In this document: positions 16,018 to 25,660 of the stretch, in pieces | Layout: every line of letters starts with the position of its first letter | How positions within the stretch are numbered: position 1 is the stretch's first letter | Assembly (NCBI RefSeq): GCF_008704425.1 | Contig: NZ_CP023696.1 | Location: 5,930,501 to 5,994,500 of the forward strand | Length of the DNA: 64,000 nucleotides | Direction of reading: 5' to 3' | Source: Streptomyces fradiae ATCC 10745 = DSM 40063 | Lineage (GTDB): Bacteria > Actinomycetota > Actinomycetes > Streptomycetales > Streptomycetaceae | Notes under the pieces: model-generated | What the model was told of the DNA's origin: nothing | Seen by the model: the letters and a program-made list of their open reading frames with translations, nothing else | The model's database searches: none | Position numbers and translations under genes: made by a program

Positions 16018-17634
16018 GACGCTGGTTCCCTTTCGCCGAGGGAGTATGAGGGGTGGGGGGTGCGCGGAAGCCGGCCTCGTGGGAATCGGGTGTGACGCCG
16101 GAGTGCTCCGGAAGGGAGCGGTGGCGCGCAATACGAGGACCGCTCGCCGAATTGGGGGGAGGGACCCGGCAGGGCCGGGGCGGGGCACGTCCCGTCACAG
16201 CGCGTCGAGGCCGCCGGACGGCGGTGCGCGCCAGGAGGCGGCGCGACCGTGCGGGGCGACACCGGACTCCGTGGCGGGAAAGGGGGGCGATGACGGACCC
16301 CGGCGGGAGTTCGGCGTGCCGGGCTGCCCCGGTGTGCGCATCACGAGTTCCTTCCGGGTCTCGGGAGAGGGCCGACCCGCCGATGCCGGTCGGTGGATAC
16401 GGGGATGCCCGGCGCGTACTCGCCGGGACATTCCGGTCAATGACTTCGGGGCGCCTATCGGAAAGCCGCTCGGATACCCGCGGCGCGTCCGGGGTGCGGG
16501 GCGCCGCGGGCCGGGGCCGGACGCTGGCCGCACGGCCCGCCGGGCTGCCCCGGCGCGCCGCGCGCCCCCACCCCGGTCACGGGGTGCCGGTCGCTGCGGG
16601 GGCGCAGCCCCGCCCCTCCGAAGCCGCCCCCCGAGGGCGGGGGGCCGCCTCCGTACGCCGCGACATGGGCTCTGGCCTGCGGTTCTCCAGGTACGGCCGC
16701 CCGTGCGCCGTCCGTCAGCACGTCCTCACCCCCGCCGGTCTTCGCCGGCGCGCCGCCGCTGCGGCCGCTTCCCCGCGGGCCGCGACGGGGGCACGCAGGC
16801 GCGTCCACGGGCGCGTCCGGGTACCCGCCGGCGGCGGCATGGGGAACGGCGCCGGGCCTCGGCGCGACAGGTGGGGAAAAGGGCCGCACCCGCGCTGAGG
16901 GGAGGACACGGAAAACCGGGTGGCGCCGTACCGTGATCGTCGGGAACCTCTCGCGGTTCCGATACGACGCCGAGAATGCGCGGGCATGCGCCGCATGGCC
17001 GGAGAGCCTTCTCGCACGGCCCGGTACGGGGGGATTTCCGCAGGGATCCGCGGGGCTTCCGGGCACCGGTTTCGGCGCGGATCCGGCCGCGCGTTTCCGG
17101 CCGAATCGGCGATCTCCAGGCATGCCTGAGGCGAGCGACGTCCCGCAATGGTCGCGGAGCGGGCAACGAAATCGCGGAAATGACAGGCGGCGGAGTCACC
17201 TTGCCGTTGCCAAATGCCAATGGCGGCCACAGTCCTCAGTGTGACCGGTGATTTTTCCGCGTTCAACAGCACGTCTTCGAAGGGCTGATACGTATCTGGC
17301 CGCAGGGGTGGAGGAGGGGGTGCGAGGAATGCGATGACGATGGTATTCCGCGCAGGTGGGAGTGGCCGCGCCGGCGCGAAGCGGAATCGGCGCCCCGGTG
17401 AAACGGGCCGTGCGCGGTGGCGGGAAGCGGACGGCGGTCAAGGGATTTCACCGGCGTGTCGCCTCTCCGTGCCCAACCCCACGGCACCATCGCCCCCCGC
17501 CGGGTCCCGGACCGCCGTGTCCGGAGTCCCGGCCGGGTCCTCCTCGGCCGGGGACCCGTCGACCGCACGGAACGGGAGCCGTTAGGTTGTTGGCCGCACG
17601 AGTGAGATCCAGTGAGAGAAAGACGGTCCGAAGG
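16018..17634. other. Long region without a convincing gene
   Basis: About 1.6 kb between the LysR start and the PcaDC-like gene. Several overlapping frames are open on both strands, but their translations are Arg/Pro/Gly-rich and match no family I know. GC-rich hairpins occur (for example around 16,624-16,645), and the part from about 17,000 to 17,300 is less GC-rich. It may be the decayed remains of genes at the cluster edge plus the promoters of the flanking genes. Confidence 0.6.
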
Positions 17635-18921
17635 GTGAGCGAGACACCACCGAACACCCTGCAGCACCGCTTCGACGGGCCGGAGGACGCGCCGGTCCTC
17701 ATCCTGGGGCCCTCACTGGGCGCCACCTGGCACATGTGGGACCGGCAGACGGCCGAGCTGAGCGCGCGCCACCGGGTGCTGCGCTTCGACCTGCCCGGCC
17801 ACGGCGGGGCCCCCGCCCACGCCGTGTCGTCGGTGGCCGGGCTCACCGGGCGGCTGCTCGCCACCCTCGACGCGCTCGGCGTCCAGCGGTTCGGGTACGC
17901 CGGGGCGGGGATCGGCGCGGCCGTCGGCGCCGACCTCGCCCTGCGCGCCCCGCAGCGGCTCGCGGCGCTCGCCCTGGTCGGCGCGTCCCCGCGGTTCGGC
18001 ACCGCCGACGAGTACCGGCAGCGCGGCGTCGTCGTCCGCGCCCACGGCATGGACCCCATGGCCCGCACGGCGCCCGAGCAGTGGTTCACCCCGGCCTTCG
18101 CCGCCGCCCAGCCCGCCATCGCCGACTGGGCCGTGCAGATGGTCCGCACCACGGACCCCGGCTGCTACATCGCCGCGTGCGAGGCGCTCGCCGCGTTCGA
18201 CGTCCGCGCCGACCTGCCCCGCGTCGGGGTGCCCACCCTGGTCCTCGTCGGCTCCGACGACCGCGTGGCCGGCCCCGCGGCCGCCCGTACCCTCGTCGCC
18301 GGCATACCCGACGCCCGGCTCGCCGTCGTGCCCGGCGCCGCGCACCTGGCGCCCGTCGAGCAGCCGGCGGCCGTCACCGACCTGCTGGCGGGGCACTTCG
18401 CCGCCTCCTGGCAGGACACCCTCACGGCGCTCGCCGCACCCGCGCCGCCCCCCGCCGCCCAGCCGCCCGCCGGGCCCGCCCCCGCCGCCGTACCGCCCGC
18501 GCACGTGCCGACGCCGGCGGCCCCGCCCGCCGCGCACCGCGCCGATCCGTACGGGCCCGGCCTGCGGCTGCGCAGGGAGGTGCTCGGCGACGCCCACGTG
18601 GACGCCGCCCTCGACGGCGCCGACGACCTCACCCGCGACTTCCAGGAGCTGGTCACCCGGTACGCCTGGGGCGAGGTGTGGTCCCGCGACGGCTTGGACC
18701 GGCGCACCCGCAGCAGCGTCGCCCTCACCGCGCTCACCGCCGGCGGGCACCTGGACGAGCTGGCCGTGCACACCCGCGCCGCCCTGCGCAACGGGCTGAC
18801 GCCCACGGAGATCCGCGAGATCCTCCTCCAGGCCGCCGTGTACTGCGGCGTCCCCGCCGCGAACGCCGCCTTCCGCGTCGCGGCCCGCGTCATCCGCCAG
18901 GAGACCACCCTCGGGGACTGA
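17635..18921 (+). CDS. PcaD-PcaC fusion (PcaL-like), hydrolase nucleophile missing
   Basis: 428 residues in two domains: an alpha/beta hydrolase (about 1-260) like 3-oxoadipate enol-lactone hydrolase, a Pro/Ala linker (about 265-302), and a carboxymuconolactone decarboxylase domain (about 303-428, with RYAWGEVWSR, TALTAGGHLDELAVHT and ILLQAAVYCGVPAAN). Such fusions act in the protocatechuate branch of the beta-ketoadipate pathway in actinomycetes. The nucleophile elbow reads GAGIG: residue 92 (17908-17910, GGG) is Gly where the catalytic Ser belongs, while the Asp (GSDDRVAG) and His (PGAAHLAP) are kept. The hydrolase half is therefore probably inactive or altered. No other pca genes lie nearby. 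The GTG start is a best guess because its spacing to AAGG is poor. Confidence 0.85.
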   Translation: MSETPPNTLQHRFDGPEDAPVLILGPSLGATWHMWDRQTAELSARHRVLRFDLPGHGGAPAHAVSSVAGLTGRLLATLDALGVQRFGYAGAGIGAAVGADLALRAPQRLAALALVGASPRFGTADEYRQRGVVVRAHGMDPMARTAPEQWFTPAFAAAQPAIADWAVQMVRTTDPGCYIAACEALAAFDVRADLPRVGVPTLVLVGSDDRVAGPAAARTLVAGIPDARLAVVPGAAHLAPVEQPAAVTDLLAGHFAASWQDTLTALAAPAPPPAAQPPAGPAPAAVPPAHVPTPAAPPAAHRADPYGPGLRLRREVLGDAHVDAALDGADDLTRDFQELVTRYAWGEVWSRDGLDRRTRSSVALTALTAGGHLDELAVHTRAALRNGLTPTEIREILLQAAVYCGVPAANAAFRVAARVIRQETTLGD

Positions 18922-19473
18922 GCCCGGCGCGGGGCCGGCGGGCGCGCCTCCGACGGCCCCGCCCGCCGGCGCCTCGGGCCCCCCACCGGGCGAGCCCCGC
19001 GCCCCTCCGGAGCCCCGGTCCCCGCCAGGCCCGCGCTCCGCCGATGCCCCGTCACCCACCCGCCGGCCCCACCCGCCGTCCCGGTCCTTGCCGAACCCGC
19101 CCCCGCCGAACACCGCGCCCGTCGGCACATCCGGTCCCGACGGCGGCCCGGCCCGTCACGTCCGGAGCCTCGACGCCCGCCGAGGCGCCGCCCCAGCCGC
19201 GGCCCCCGCCCCCACCGGAGCCCGTGCCCCCGCCAGGGCCCCGGCCCCGTCTGGGCACCGGCCCCCTCCGATGCCCCCGCTCCCACCGGGCCCGCCCCCA
19301 CCGCTGCCCCGCCCCCATCCGGGTAACGCGCCCGTCGGAGCCGGGTCCCGCCGTGCCGGAAGCCCACCGGCCCGCCGGTGGCCCGCCCGAGCGACAGGGC
19401 CACGGACACCCCGCCGTGCCCGACCCGCCGCCTTCCGGGGACCCGGGCCCGCCCGGCCGGGCAGGATGGGGGC
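18922..19473. other. GC-rich spacer without a recognisable gene
   Basis: About 550 bases of C-rich, Pro/Ala/Gly-coding low-complexity sequence in several frames. No ribosome site, domain or stable start was found. It must carry the promoter of the metallo-beta-lactamase-fold gene. Confidence 0.6.
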
Positions 19474-20106
19474 ATGAAGCTGACCAAGAAAGCACACGCC
19501 TGCGTGCGGCTGGAGAAGGACGGACAGACCCTCGTCATCGACCCGGGCGGGTTCAGCGAGCAGGACGCGGCGCTCGGCGCCGACGCGATCCTCGTCACCC
19601 ACGAGCACCCCGACCACTTCGACGAGGACCGCCTGCGCGCCGGGATGGAGGCGAATCCCGCCGCGGAGATCTGGACCCTGCGCAGTGTCGCCGACCAGCT
19701 CTCCGCCGCCTTCCCCGGCCGCGTCCACACCGTCGGCCACGGCGACACCTTCACCGCCGCCGGTTTCGAGGTCGAGGTCCACGGCGAGCTGCACGCCGTG
19801 ATCCACCCGGACATCCCCCGCGTCACCAACATCGGCTTCCTGGTCGACGGCTCCGTCTTCCACCCCGGCGACGCCCTCACCGTCCCCGGCCGCCCCGTGG
19901 AGACCCTCTTCCTGCCGGTCATGGCCCCCTGGAACAAGATCTCCGAGGTGATCGACTACGTCCGCGAGGTGAAGCCGCTGCGGGCCGTCGACGTGCACGA
20001 CGCGCTGCTCACCCCGCTGGCCCGGCCCATCTACGACCGGCACGTGGGCACCCTCGGCGGCACCGACCACCGCAGGCTCGCGCCGGGGGCGTACACCGAG
20101 CTGTGA
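19474..20106 (+). CDS. Metallo-beta-lactamase-fold (UlaG-like) hydrolase
   Basis: 210 residues. The metal-binding motif THEHPDHF lies near residue 45, with later metal ligands in the HGELHAVIHPD and FHPGDA segments. This is the pattern of the UlaG/L-ascorbate lactonase-like branch of the superfamily, which lacks the long lid regions of true beta-lactamases. Family members hydrolyse phosphodiesters or lactones; the substrate cannot be read from sequence. The ATG begins MKLTKKAHACV. It is followed after 36 bases by exonuclease III on the same strand, an arrangement that suggests cotranscription. Confidence 0.88.
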   Translation: MKLTKKAHACVRLEKDGQTLVIDPGGFSEQDAALGADAILVTHEHPDHFDEDRLRAGMEANPAAEIWTLRSVADQLSAAFPGRVHTVGHGDTFTAAGFEVEVHGELHAVIHPDIPRVTNIGFLVDGSVFHPGDALTVPGRPVETLFLPVMAPWNKISEVIDYVREVKPLRAVDVHDALLTPLARPIYDRHVGTLGGTDHRRLAPGAYTEL

Positions 20107-20142
20107 GGGCCGCTGTCGGACCCCGCCGTTAGGCTGTCCGAC

Positions 20143-20922
20143 ATGCGCATCGCGACCTGGAACGTCAACTCGATCACCGCTCGGCTGCCCCGCCTCCTGG
20201 CCTGGCTGGAGAGCAGCGGCACGGACGTGCTGTGCGTCCAGGAGACCAAGTGCACCGCCGAGCAGTTCCCCGCCGCCGAGCTCCGCGAGCTGGGCTACGA
20301 GTCGGTGGTGAACGCCACGGGCCGGTGGAACGGCGTGGCCCTAATCTCCCGGGTCGGCCTGGACGACGTCGTCACGGGCCTGCCCGGGGGGCCGGAGTAC
20401 GAGGGCGTGGAGGAGCCGCGCGCCCTCTCCGCGACCTGCGGCCCCGTCCGTGTCTGGTCGGTGTACGTGCCGAACGGCCGCGAGGTCGCCCACGACCACT
20501 ACGCCTACAAGCTGCGCTGGCTGGAGGCGCTGCGGGCGGCCGTCGCCGACGACGCGGCGGGCCCCCGCCCCTTCGCCGTGCTCGGCGACTTCAACATCGC
20601 GCCCACCGACGACGACGTGTGGGACCGCTCCGCCTTCGAGGGCTCCACGCACGTCACGGCCCCCGAGCGGGCCGCGCTGGAGGGCCTGCGCGGGGCGGGC
20701 CTGAGCGACGTCGTGCCGCGCCCCCTCAAGTACGACCACCCGTTCACGTACTGGGACTACCGCCAGCTCTGCTTCCCGAAGAACCGCGGCATGCGCATCG
20801 ACCTGGTGTACGGGAACAAGCCCTTCGCCGACGCCGTGCGGGACGGCTACGTCGACCGCGAGGAGCGCAAGGGCAAGGGCGCCTCCGACCACGCCCCCGT
20901 CGTGGTGGACCTGGAGGTCTGA
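20143..20922 (+). CDS. xth: Exodeoxyribonuclease III
   Basis: 259 residues. The exonuclease-endonuclease-phosphatase fold is clear from the N-terminal TWNVNSI, the metal-binding Glu in VQETK, the central GDFNIAPTDDDVW and the C-terminal GASDHAPV. These match XthA/ExoIII, which removes 3' blocks and cleaves at abasic sites in base excision repair. ATG start; length is normal for the family. It follows the metallo-hydrolase closely. Confidence 0.95.
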   Translation: MRIATWNVNSITARLPRLLAWLESSGTDVLCVQETKCTAEQFPAAELRELGYESVVNATGRWNGVALISRVGLDDVVTGLPGGPEYEGVEEPRALSATCGPVRVWSVYVPNGREVAHDHYAYKLRWLEALRAAVADDAAGPRPFAVLGDFNIAPTDDDVWDRSAFEGSTHVTAPERAALEGLRGAGLSDVVPRPLKYDHPFTYWDYRQLCFPKNRGMRIDLVYGNKPFADAVRDGYVDREERKGKGASDHAPVVVDLEV

Positions 20923-21092
20923 CGACGCCTCCCGGTCGTCCGGTGGGCCCGCGCGGCGGTGCCGGGCGGCGGACCGCCGCCGGTGCGCGAGCCCGGTGCG
21001 CGAGCCCGGTGGGCGGCCGGCCCGCGCACCGGGGCGCGGCCGGCCCGCGCGCCCTGTAGTACGGCGCCCCGACCGGTGTCACGCTGGGCCGT

Positions 21093-21539
21093 ATGAAACT
21101 GCCTTTCCTGGACTCCTGGCGCAAGCGGCGCGACGGCGGGGCTCACCCCGCGCCCCTCGCCTCCGCCTTCGAGCGGGACCCGGAGGGCGTGGCGGAACTG
21201 CTCTCCGAGTGCTCCCTGCTGCGCGCCCGGGCCGAGGAGGCAGGGGTGCCGCTGGACGACACGCCGGGCTCCCTGGTGGCGCTGGACCAGCTGCCGCCGC
21301 GCTGGCGCGAGGACCCCGAGGAGCTGCCGTGGTTCGGCAACGACGCGGGGCTGTACCTGGGCACCGTGGTCGTCCGTACCGTGCCCGGTGCCGCGTGGGA
21401 CGTGCTGCCCGGCGGGCGGGCCGTGGTGCGGCTGGCCTCGGGGCGGGAGATCGACGTCGTCGGCGCCGGCCTGGACTGGGCGATCACCGGATCGCCGCAG
21501 CTCTCCCAGACGTACGGCGAGGCGGCCGAGGGGCGTTGA
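21093..21539 (+). CDS. DUF6278-type conserved hypothetical protein
   Basis: 148 residues, beginning MKLPFLDSWRKRR. It is soluble, with a conserved-looking core LPPRWREDPEELPWFGNDAG followed by a beta-rich C-terminal part ending in a tyrosine and acidic residues. I recognise it as the small conserved actinobacterial family annotated DUF6278; its function is unknown. It precedes a strong bidirectional terminator. No catalytic motif is visible. Confidence 0.75.
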   Translation: MKLPFLDSWRKRRDGGAHPAPLASAFERDPEGVAELLSECSLLRARAEEAGVPLDDTPGSLVALDQLPPRWREDPEELPWFGNDAGLYLGTVVVRTVPGAAWDVLPGGRAVVRLASGREIDVVGAGLDWAITGSPQLSQTYGEAAEGR

Positions 21540-21557
21540 CGCCGTCGGCCCGGCGCG

Positions 21558-21594
21558 CGTCCGCGGGGACCGGTACCACCGGGCCCCGCGGACG
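21558..21594. terminator. Bidirectional hairpin terminator
   Basis: Two 17-base arms (21558-21574 and 21578-21594), complementary except for one mismatch, flank an ACC loop. It lies between the convergent DUF6278 and CocE-like genes. Confidence 0.75.
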
Positions 21595-21736
21595 TGACGC
21601 TTCATCATGAAATACCGCTATTGCCCCGTTTCCGTGTCGGGGTGTGAAGTGCCGTTCCGCGCTGGATAGTTTGCGCAGGCCCAGGCATTCGCGCGGGGCA
21701 GGAGGGCTCCCAGCACGGTCCGGCGGCGGCCGGAGA

Positions 21737-23404
21737 TCACTCCGCGCGCAGCGGCACCGACAGGTACGAGGGGTCGGACGGCGGCGAGGAGAAGGTCAGC
21801 CGCGCGCCGGCCGGGTTGTGCTCGGTGTAGAGCGGGTCCGCCGCGTCGACCACCAGGGCGAGCCGGTGCCCCGCGGGAACGTCGTACGCGGTCGAGAACA
21901 GCTCCAGGTCCACCGTGAACGGCTCGCCCGGCACCCTCCCGTGGAAGGTGTACGGGGCGTGGCTCACCAGCTTGCCGACGCCGAGCGGCCCCACGTCGTA
22001 CAGGTACGCCACCAGGGTGCCGCCGGCCGCCGTCGGCGTGACCGTGGTGTGCAGCCTCGCCGTGCCGCGCACCCGCTGCGCGGTGGGGTACCGCTCCGAC
22101 TGCCAGACGGCGGCGTACGAGCGGGGGAGCAGCGGCACGGAGACGGTCGGGGGCAGCCCCAGGAACTGGTCGAGGGCGTTGGAGAGCAGGACCACGCCGC
22201 CGTTGGCGCCGGAGTCGAGGCCCGTGCGGATGCCCCGCTCGCCGCCGAGGGCGAGGCGCCGCTCGCGGGTGCCGACGGAGGCCCAGTCGGGGTAGTCCTC
22301 GTAGCCGCCGGAGGTGCGGGACCTGAGCCGCACGGGCTGTTCGCGGTCGACGCCGTTGTCGACGCCCCGCAGGTGGTGGTCGAGCCAGCGCCGGGCGCTG
22401 GTCCAGGTGTCGTTGGGCAGGCCGAGCAGGCCGGTGGCCTCGGCGGTGGCGTGGTCGCCGGGGCGCAGCTCCAGCCGCTTGGGGCCGGTGAGCTTCTCGT
22501 AGAACGAGGCGTACTGGTTGGGCGGGAAGAAGGTGTCGCCCCAGGCGTTGCCGAGCATGACGGCGGTGCCGTTGGCGTTGAGGCGGTCCACGTGGGTGGC
22601 GGGGGAGCGCTTGCGGCCCCAGTCGATCATCTCCTGCTCGCGGGAGAGGTCGGAGGAGAGGAACCCGTCCAGGACGCGCCGCAGTTCGGCCCCGGGGCGG
22701 CCGGTGAGCTGCCCCGTGCCGCCGAGGAAGGCGGCGGCCTGGCGGTGCTGGGTGCGGCCGCTGTAGATGGAGTCGATCAGGTCGGCCCAGCCGCTGAGCG
22801 CCACGACGGCCTTGATCCGCCGGTCGTGCGCGGCGGCGAGGAGGCTGATGCCGGCGCCGTACGAGACGCCGGCCATGCCGACGCGGTCGGGGTCGGCGGG
22901 GGTGTGGGCGAGGGCCCAGTCGATGACCGCGGAGGCGTCGGCGATGTCGGGCGGGCCGGCGACCTCGATCTCCCCGCCGGACTGCCAGAAGCCGCGCGAG
23001 TTGTACGTGACGACGACGTACCCGGTGCCGGCGAGGGCGCGGGCCTGGGCGAGGTACTCGATCTGCGGCGTCGCCCAGCTCGTGGGCAGCACGACGAGCG
23101 GGTGGCGGTCGGCCGGGCCGGTCCCGGCGGGGGTGACGACATTGGCCTTGAGCACGGTGCCGCCGTCCCCGGCGATGTCGACGAACCGGACGCCGGCGGT
23201 CGCGGAGGTCGCGGAGGTCGCGGCGGGCCCTGCGGTGTCGGCGACCGCGGCGGTTGCGGCGGCATCGGGGGCTTGGGGCGCCTGGGCTGCTCGGGCTGCC
23301 TGGGCGGAGGCGGCGGGGGCGGGCCCGAAGGCCGCCCCCGTCGCCAGGACGGCCGCGGCCGTGCCGACGGCCGCCGTCCGCACGGCGGTGCGCGTGTGTC
23401 CCAC
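21737..23404 (-). CDS. Secreted CocE/NonD-family (X-Pro dipeptidyl-peptidase-like) hydrolase
   Basis: 555 residues. A Sec-type signal peptide is visible (TRTAVRTAAVGTAAAVLATG, Ala-rich cleavage region), followed by an alpha/beta hydrolase domain with nucleophile elbow GVSYGAG, a helical cap and a C-terminal jelly-roll beta domain typical of X-Pro dipeptidyl peptidases and cocaine esterase. Conserved features include YNSRGFWQSGGE, GNAWGDTFFPPNQ and the catalytic His in RPGDHATAE. Likely an extracellular acyl- or dipeptidyl-hydrolase; the exact substrate is unknown. It is the downstream neighbour of the L,D-transpeptidase gene but separated from it by a terminator-like hairpin, so it probably has its own promoter. 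Confidence 0.9.
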   Translation of the reverse strand: MGHTRTAVRTAAVGTAAAVLATGAAFGPAPAASAQAARAAQAPQAPDAAATAAVADTAGPAATSATSATAGVRFVDIAGDGGTVLKANVVTPAGTGPADRHPLVVLPTSWATPQIEYLAQARALAGTGYVVVTYNSRGFWQSGGEIEVAGPPDIADASAVIDWALAHTPADPDRVGMAGVSYGAGISLLAAAHDRRIKAVVALSGWADLIDSIYSGRTQHRQAAAFLGGTGQLTGRPGAELRRVLDGFLSSDLSREQEMIDWGRKRSPATHVDRLNANGTAVMLGNAWGDTFFPPNQYASFYEKLTGPKRLELRPGDHATAEATGLLGLPNDTWTSARRWLDHHLRGVDNGVDREQPVRLRSRTSGGYEDYPDWASVGTRERRLALGGERGIRTGLDSGANGGVVLLSNALDQFLGLPPTVSVPLLPRSYAAVWQSERYPTAQRVRGTARLHTTVTPTAAGGTLVAYLYDVGPLGVGKLVSHAPYTFHGRVPGEPFTVDLELFSTAYDVPAGHRLALVVDAADPLYTEHNPAGARLTFSSPPSDPSYLSVPLRAE

Positions 23405-23539
23405 GGGTCACTCCTCACTCGCGTGTCAGCGGTGGTGGAAGGTGACCCGACGGTAACCGCCATGACTTACCGAAGGTAACACCCTGGATGATCACGTCGC
23501 GGTAACGATGGCCGCGGGCTGCGTGCCGTCACGCCGCAC

Positions 23540-23578
23540 CGCCCGGCCGGGCCCCCGGAAGGGACCCGGCCGGGCGGC
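23540..23578 (-). terminator. Hairpin terminator after the L,D-transpeptidase gene
   Basis: Perfect 13-base arms (23540-23552 and 23566-23578) with a 13-base loop lie 39 bases past the transpeptidase stop and before the CocE-like gene. Confidence 0.7.
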
Positions 23579-23616
23579 GGCGGGGGCGTCGCGGCGGCGC
23601 GGGGAGGGGCGGCGGC

Positions 23617-24810
23617 TCAGCGCAGGGCGCTCTTCGCCTGCCACTCGCTCCAGGAGACGTTCCACGCGCCGTAGCCGTTGTTCACGGCCTGGGTGCCCTT
23701 GGCGTCGTCGCCCTCGATCTCGAACGGGTCGCCGACCTGGACCTGGCCGTACACCCACGCGGCGTCCGCGTCGGTCATGCCGATGCACCCCGAGCTGCGG
23801 TTCGCGTTGCCCATGTACCGGGCGTTCCACGGCGCCGCGTGGGCGTACATCCCCGACCAGGTGAGCCGCATCGAGTAGTCGACCATCTTGTCGTACGCGT
23901 CGCCGAGGCCGACGGTCTCGGAGCGCATGTTGATCGTGCCCTCCTTCGACATCAGCACCGTACGGCCGCGCCAGGAGGCCTTCTGGCCGCCGGGCGTGCC
24001 GCCCGACATGGGGACGTCCCGGACGACCTGCCCGTCGCGGACGAGCTTCAGCCGGTGGCCGTCCAGGTCGACCTTGACGACCTGGTTCTTCCCGACGGTG
24101 AAGCCGGTCAGGTAGTCGCGGACGAACCAGCCGCCGCCCGGCCCGGAGTCGACGCCGTTGAGGCGGGCGTCGAGCGTCACCTCGGTGCCCGCCTTCCAGT
24201 ACTCCCTGGGCCGCCAGTCGACGCGGTCCTTGCCGGACCAGTCCTGCATCCAGCCCCAGGAGCCCTCGGTGTTGTCCGAGGTGGTGACCTTCAGGGCCTT
24301 CTCGACGGCGGCCTTGTTCTTGACCGGGTGGTCGAAGACGATCGACAGCGGCTGGGCTATGCCGACGGTGCTGTTCTTCCCGGGGGCGAGGCTCAGCTTG
24401 TTGACCTTCTCCGGCGGGGCGGTCGCGAAGCCGGCCTTCGCGGTGCCGCCGTCCGCGTCGCGCGCCTCCACCGTGTAGCCGGTGCCGGGGGCGGCGTTGC
24501 GGGCGGACGTCCAGGTGCGGCCGTCCGCGGACACCTTGCCCTCCAGGGTGGCGCCCTTGGAGTCGGTGACGGTGACCTGCGCCAGCCTGCCCTCCGCCAG
24601 GGTGACCTGGACGGGGGTGCCGGGCTTGGCCCGCTCGCCCGTGAGGTTCACGGTGATGCGGGTCTCGGGCTTGGCCTTGCCGTCCCCGGCGGCGTCGCCG
24701 GCCGAGGAGCCGCCGCCACCGCCCGAGCACGCGGTCAGCGCCGCGGTCAGAACCGCGGTACCGGCGAGGGCGGTGGTGCGGAGCAGGATACGGGCGTGTG
24801 TGCGGCTCAA
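23617..24810 (-). CDS. L,D-transpeptidase lipoprotein (YkuD domain with Ig-like domains)
   Basis: 397 residues. A lipoprotein signal with lipobox LTAC near residue 25 is followed by a Gly/Ser/Asp linker, one or two Ig-like beta domains (about 50-240) and a C-terminal YkuD catalytic domain. Its active site is YAHAAPWNARYMG followed by the nucleophile Cys in SSGCIGM. Such enzymes form 3-3 peptidoglycan crosslinks at the outer face of the membrane. A GGAGG box eight bases before TTG at 24810 sets the start (L/M-SRTHARILL); longer upstream openings lack a signal sequence. Architecture and length match mycobacterial and streptomycete Ldt proteins. Confidence 0.93.
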   Translation of the reverse strand: MSRTHARILLRTTALAGTAVLTAALTACSGGGGGSSAGDAAGDGKAKPETRITVNLTGERAKPGTPVQVTLAEGRLAQVTVTDSKGATLEGKVSADGRTWTSARNAAPGTGYTVEARDADGGTAKAGFATAPPEKVNKLSLAPGKNSTVGIAQPLSIVFDHPVKNKAAVEKALKVTTSDNTEGSWGWMQDWSGKDRVDWRPREYWKAGTEVTLDARLNGVDSGPGGGWFVRDYLTGFTVGKNQVVKVDLDGHRLKLVRDGQVVRDVPMSGGTPGGQKASWRGRTVLMSKEGTINMRSETVGLGDAYDKMVDYSMRLTWSGMYAHAAPWNARYMGNANRSSGCIGMTDADAAWVYGQVQVGDPFEIEGDDAKGTQAVNNGYGAWNVSWSEWQAKSALR

Positions 24811-25051
24811 GGGGACGACCTCCGTTGCGTTCTCTCGTCGCAGGGAGAGAGGGGGAACGGGGGCGCGGGGTTGCGAGGGACGTGAGAATTTCGCGGAAGT
24901 CGCGCGCGGCCCCCTCGCCGTGCGCTCTCTCGTGCACGGAGGTCCCGAACGCACCACGGCAAGAACTCGGCCGGGTAACGGATTTGAGGTGGCACCCCGG
25001 CATGCGGTTGAGTGGACATGATCAACAACATGGCCGAGGAAAGGAAGACCG

Positions 25052-25660
25052 GTGGCTGGTGCACAACGGGGGATCGTGGGGGCCGCGGCGCTGATGCTGG
25101 CCCTGACCGCGTGCGGTGGCGGGGGCGGCGACTGGACGGACGAGGACGGCAGGCCGCTGACCCTCGACGGGAGCCGGATGCTGATGGCGCTGCCGGGCAG
25201 GCTGTCCGCACCGGAGGGCTGGAAGGGGCGCGACCCCGAGGCCCTCACCGGGGAGCGGGCCCTGGACGCCTGCCAGGACGTGACGGCGTCCAACTGCGCC
25301 GGGCTCGCCGCGGCGGGCGGCGGCCGCTTTTCCAGCCAGGGCGGCACGGACCAGCGGATCCGGTACTACGTCTTCGCCTTCGACACCGTGGACAACGCCT
25401 CCGTCGCGATGAAGGGCACGCTCGCGGAGGACCGCGGGGACGCCGGGACGGTCCGGGAGCTGAAGGTCGACACCGGCGCCGAAGCGGCCGAGGCGTTCGC
25501 CGACACCGACGGGGACGCCGAGGTCGTGATGCGCGCCGGTGCCGTGGTCATCCGGATGCAGGGGTACGAGGTGGCCGACGAGAAGACCCTCGGCTCGTTC
25601 GCACGGCTCCAGGTGGAACGCGTCCGCGCCGCCGCGAACGGCCGGAACCCGGACGCCTGA
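25052..25660 (+). CDS. Putative lipoprotein, conserved hypothetical
   Basis: 202 residues. The N terminus has a short charged stretch, a hydrophobic core and lipobox LTAC followed by Gly/Asp, so it is predicted to be a membrane-anchored lipoprotein exposed outside the cell. The mature part carries two Cys (ACQDV and SNCAG) and a beta-rich C-terminal half. AAAGGAAG precedes the GTG start. It is divergent from the L,D-transpeptidase gene across about 240 bases. I do not recognise a family beyond general actinobacterial lipoproteins. Confidence 0.8.
   Translation: MAGAQRGIVGAAALMLALTACGGGGGDWTDEDGRPLTLDGSRMLMALPGRLSAPEGWKGRDPEALTGERALDACQDVTASNCAGLAAAGGGRFSSQGGTDQRIRYYVFAFDTVDNASVAMKGTLAEDRGDAGTVRELKVDTGAEAAEAFADTDGDAEVVMRAGAVVIRMQGYEVADEKTLGSFARLQVERVRAAANGRNPDA

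Noticed and set aside
16715..17272. Minus-strand frame of 185 codons in the gap after LysR
   Set aside because: Arg/Pro-rich, no homologous segment, no ribosome site; treated as non-coding.
19088..19477. Pro/Ala-rich plus-strand frame before the metallo-hydrolase gene
   Set aside because: Low complexity; overlaps the well-supported start at 19474.
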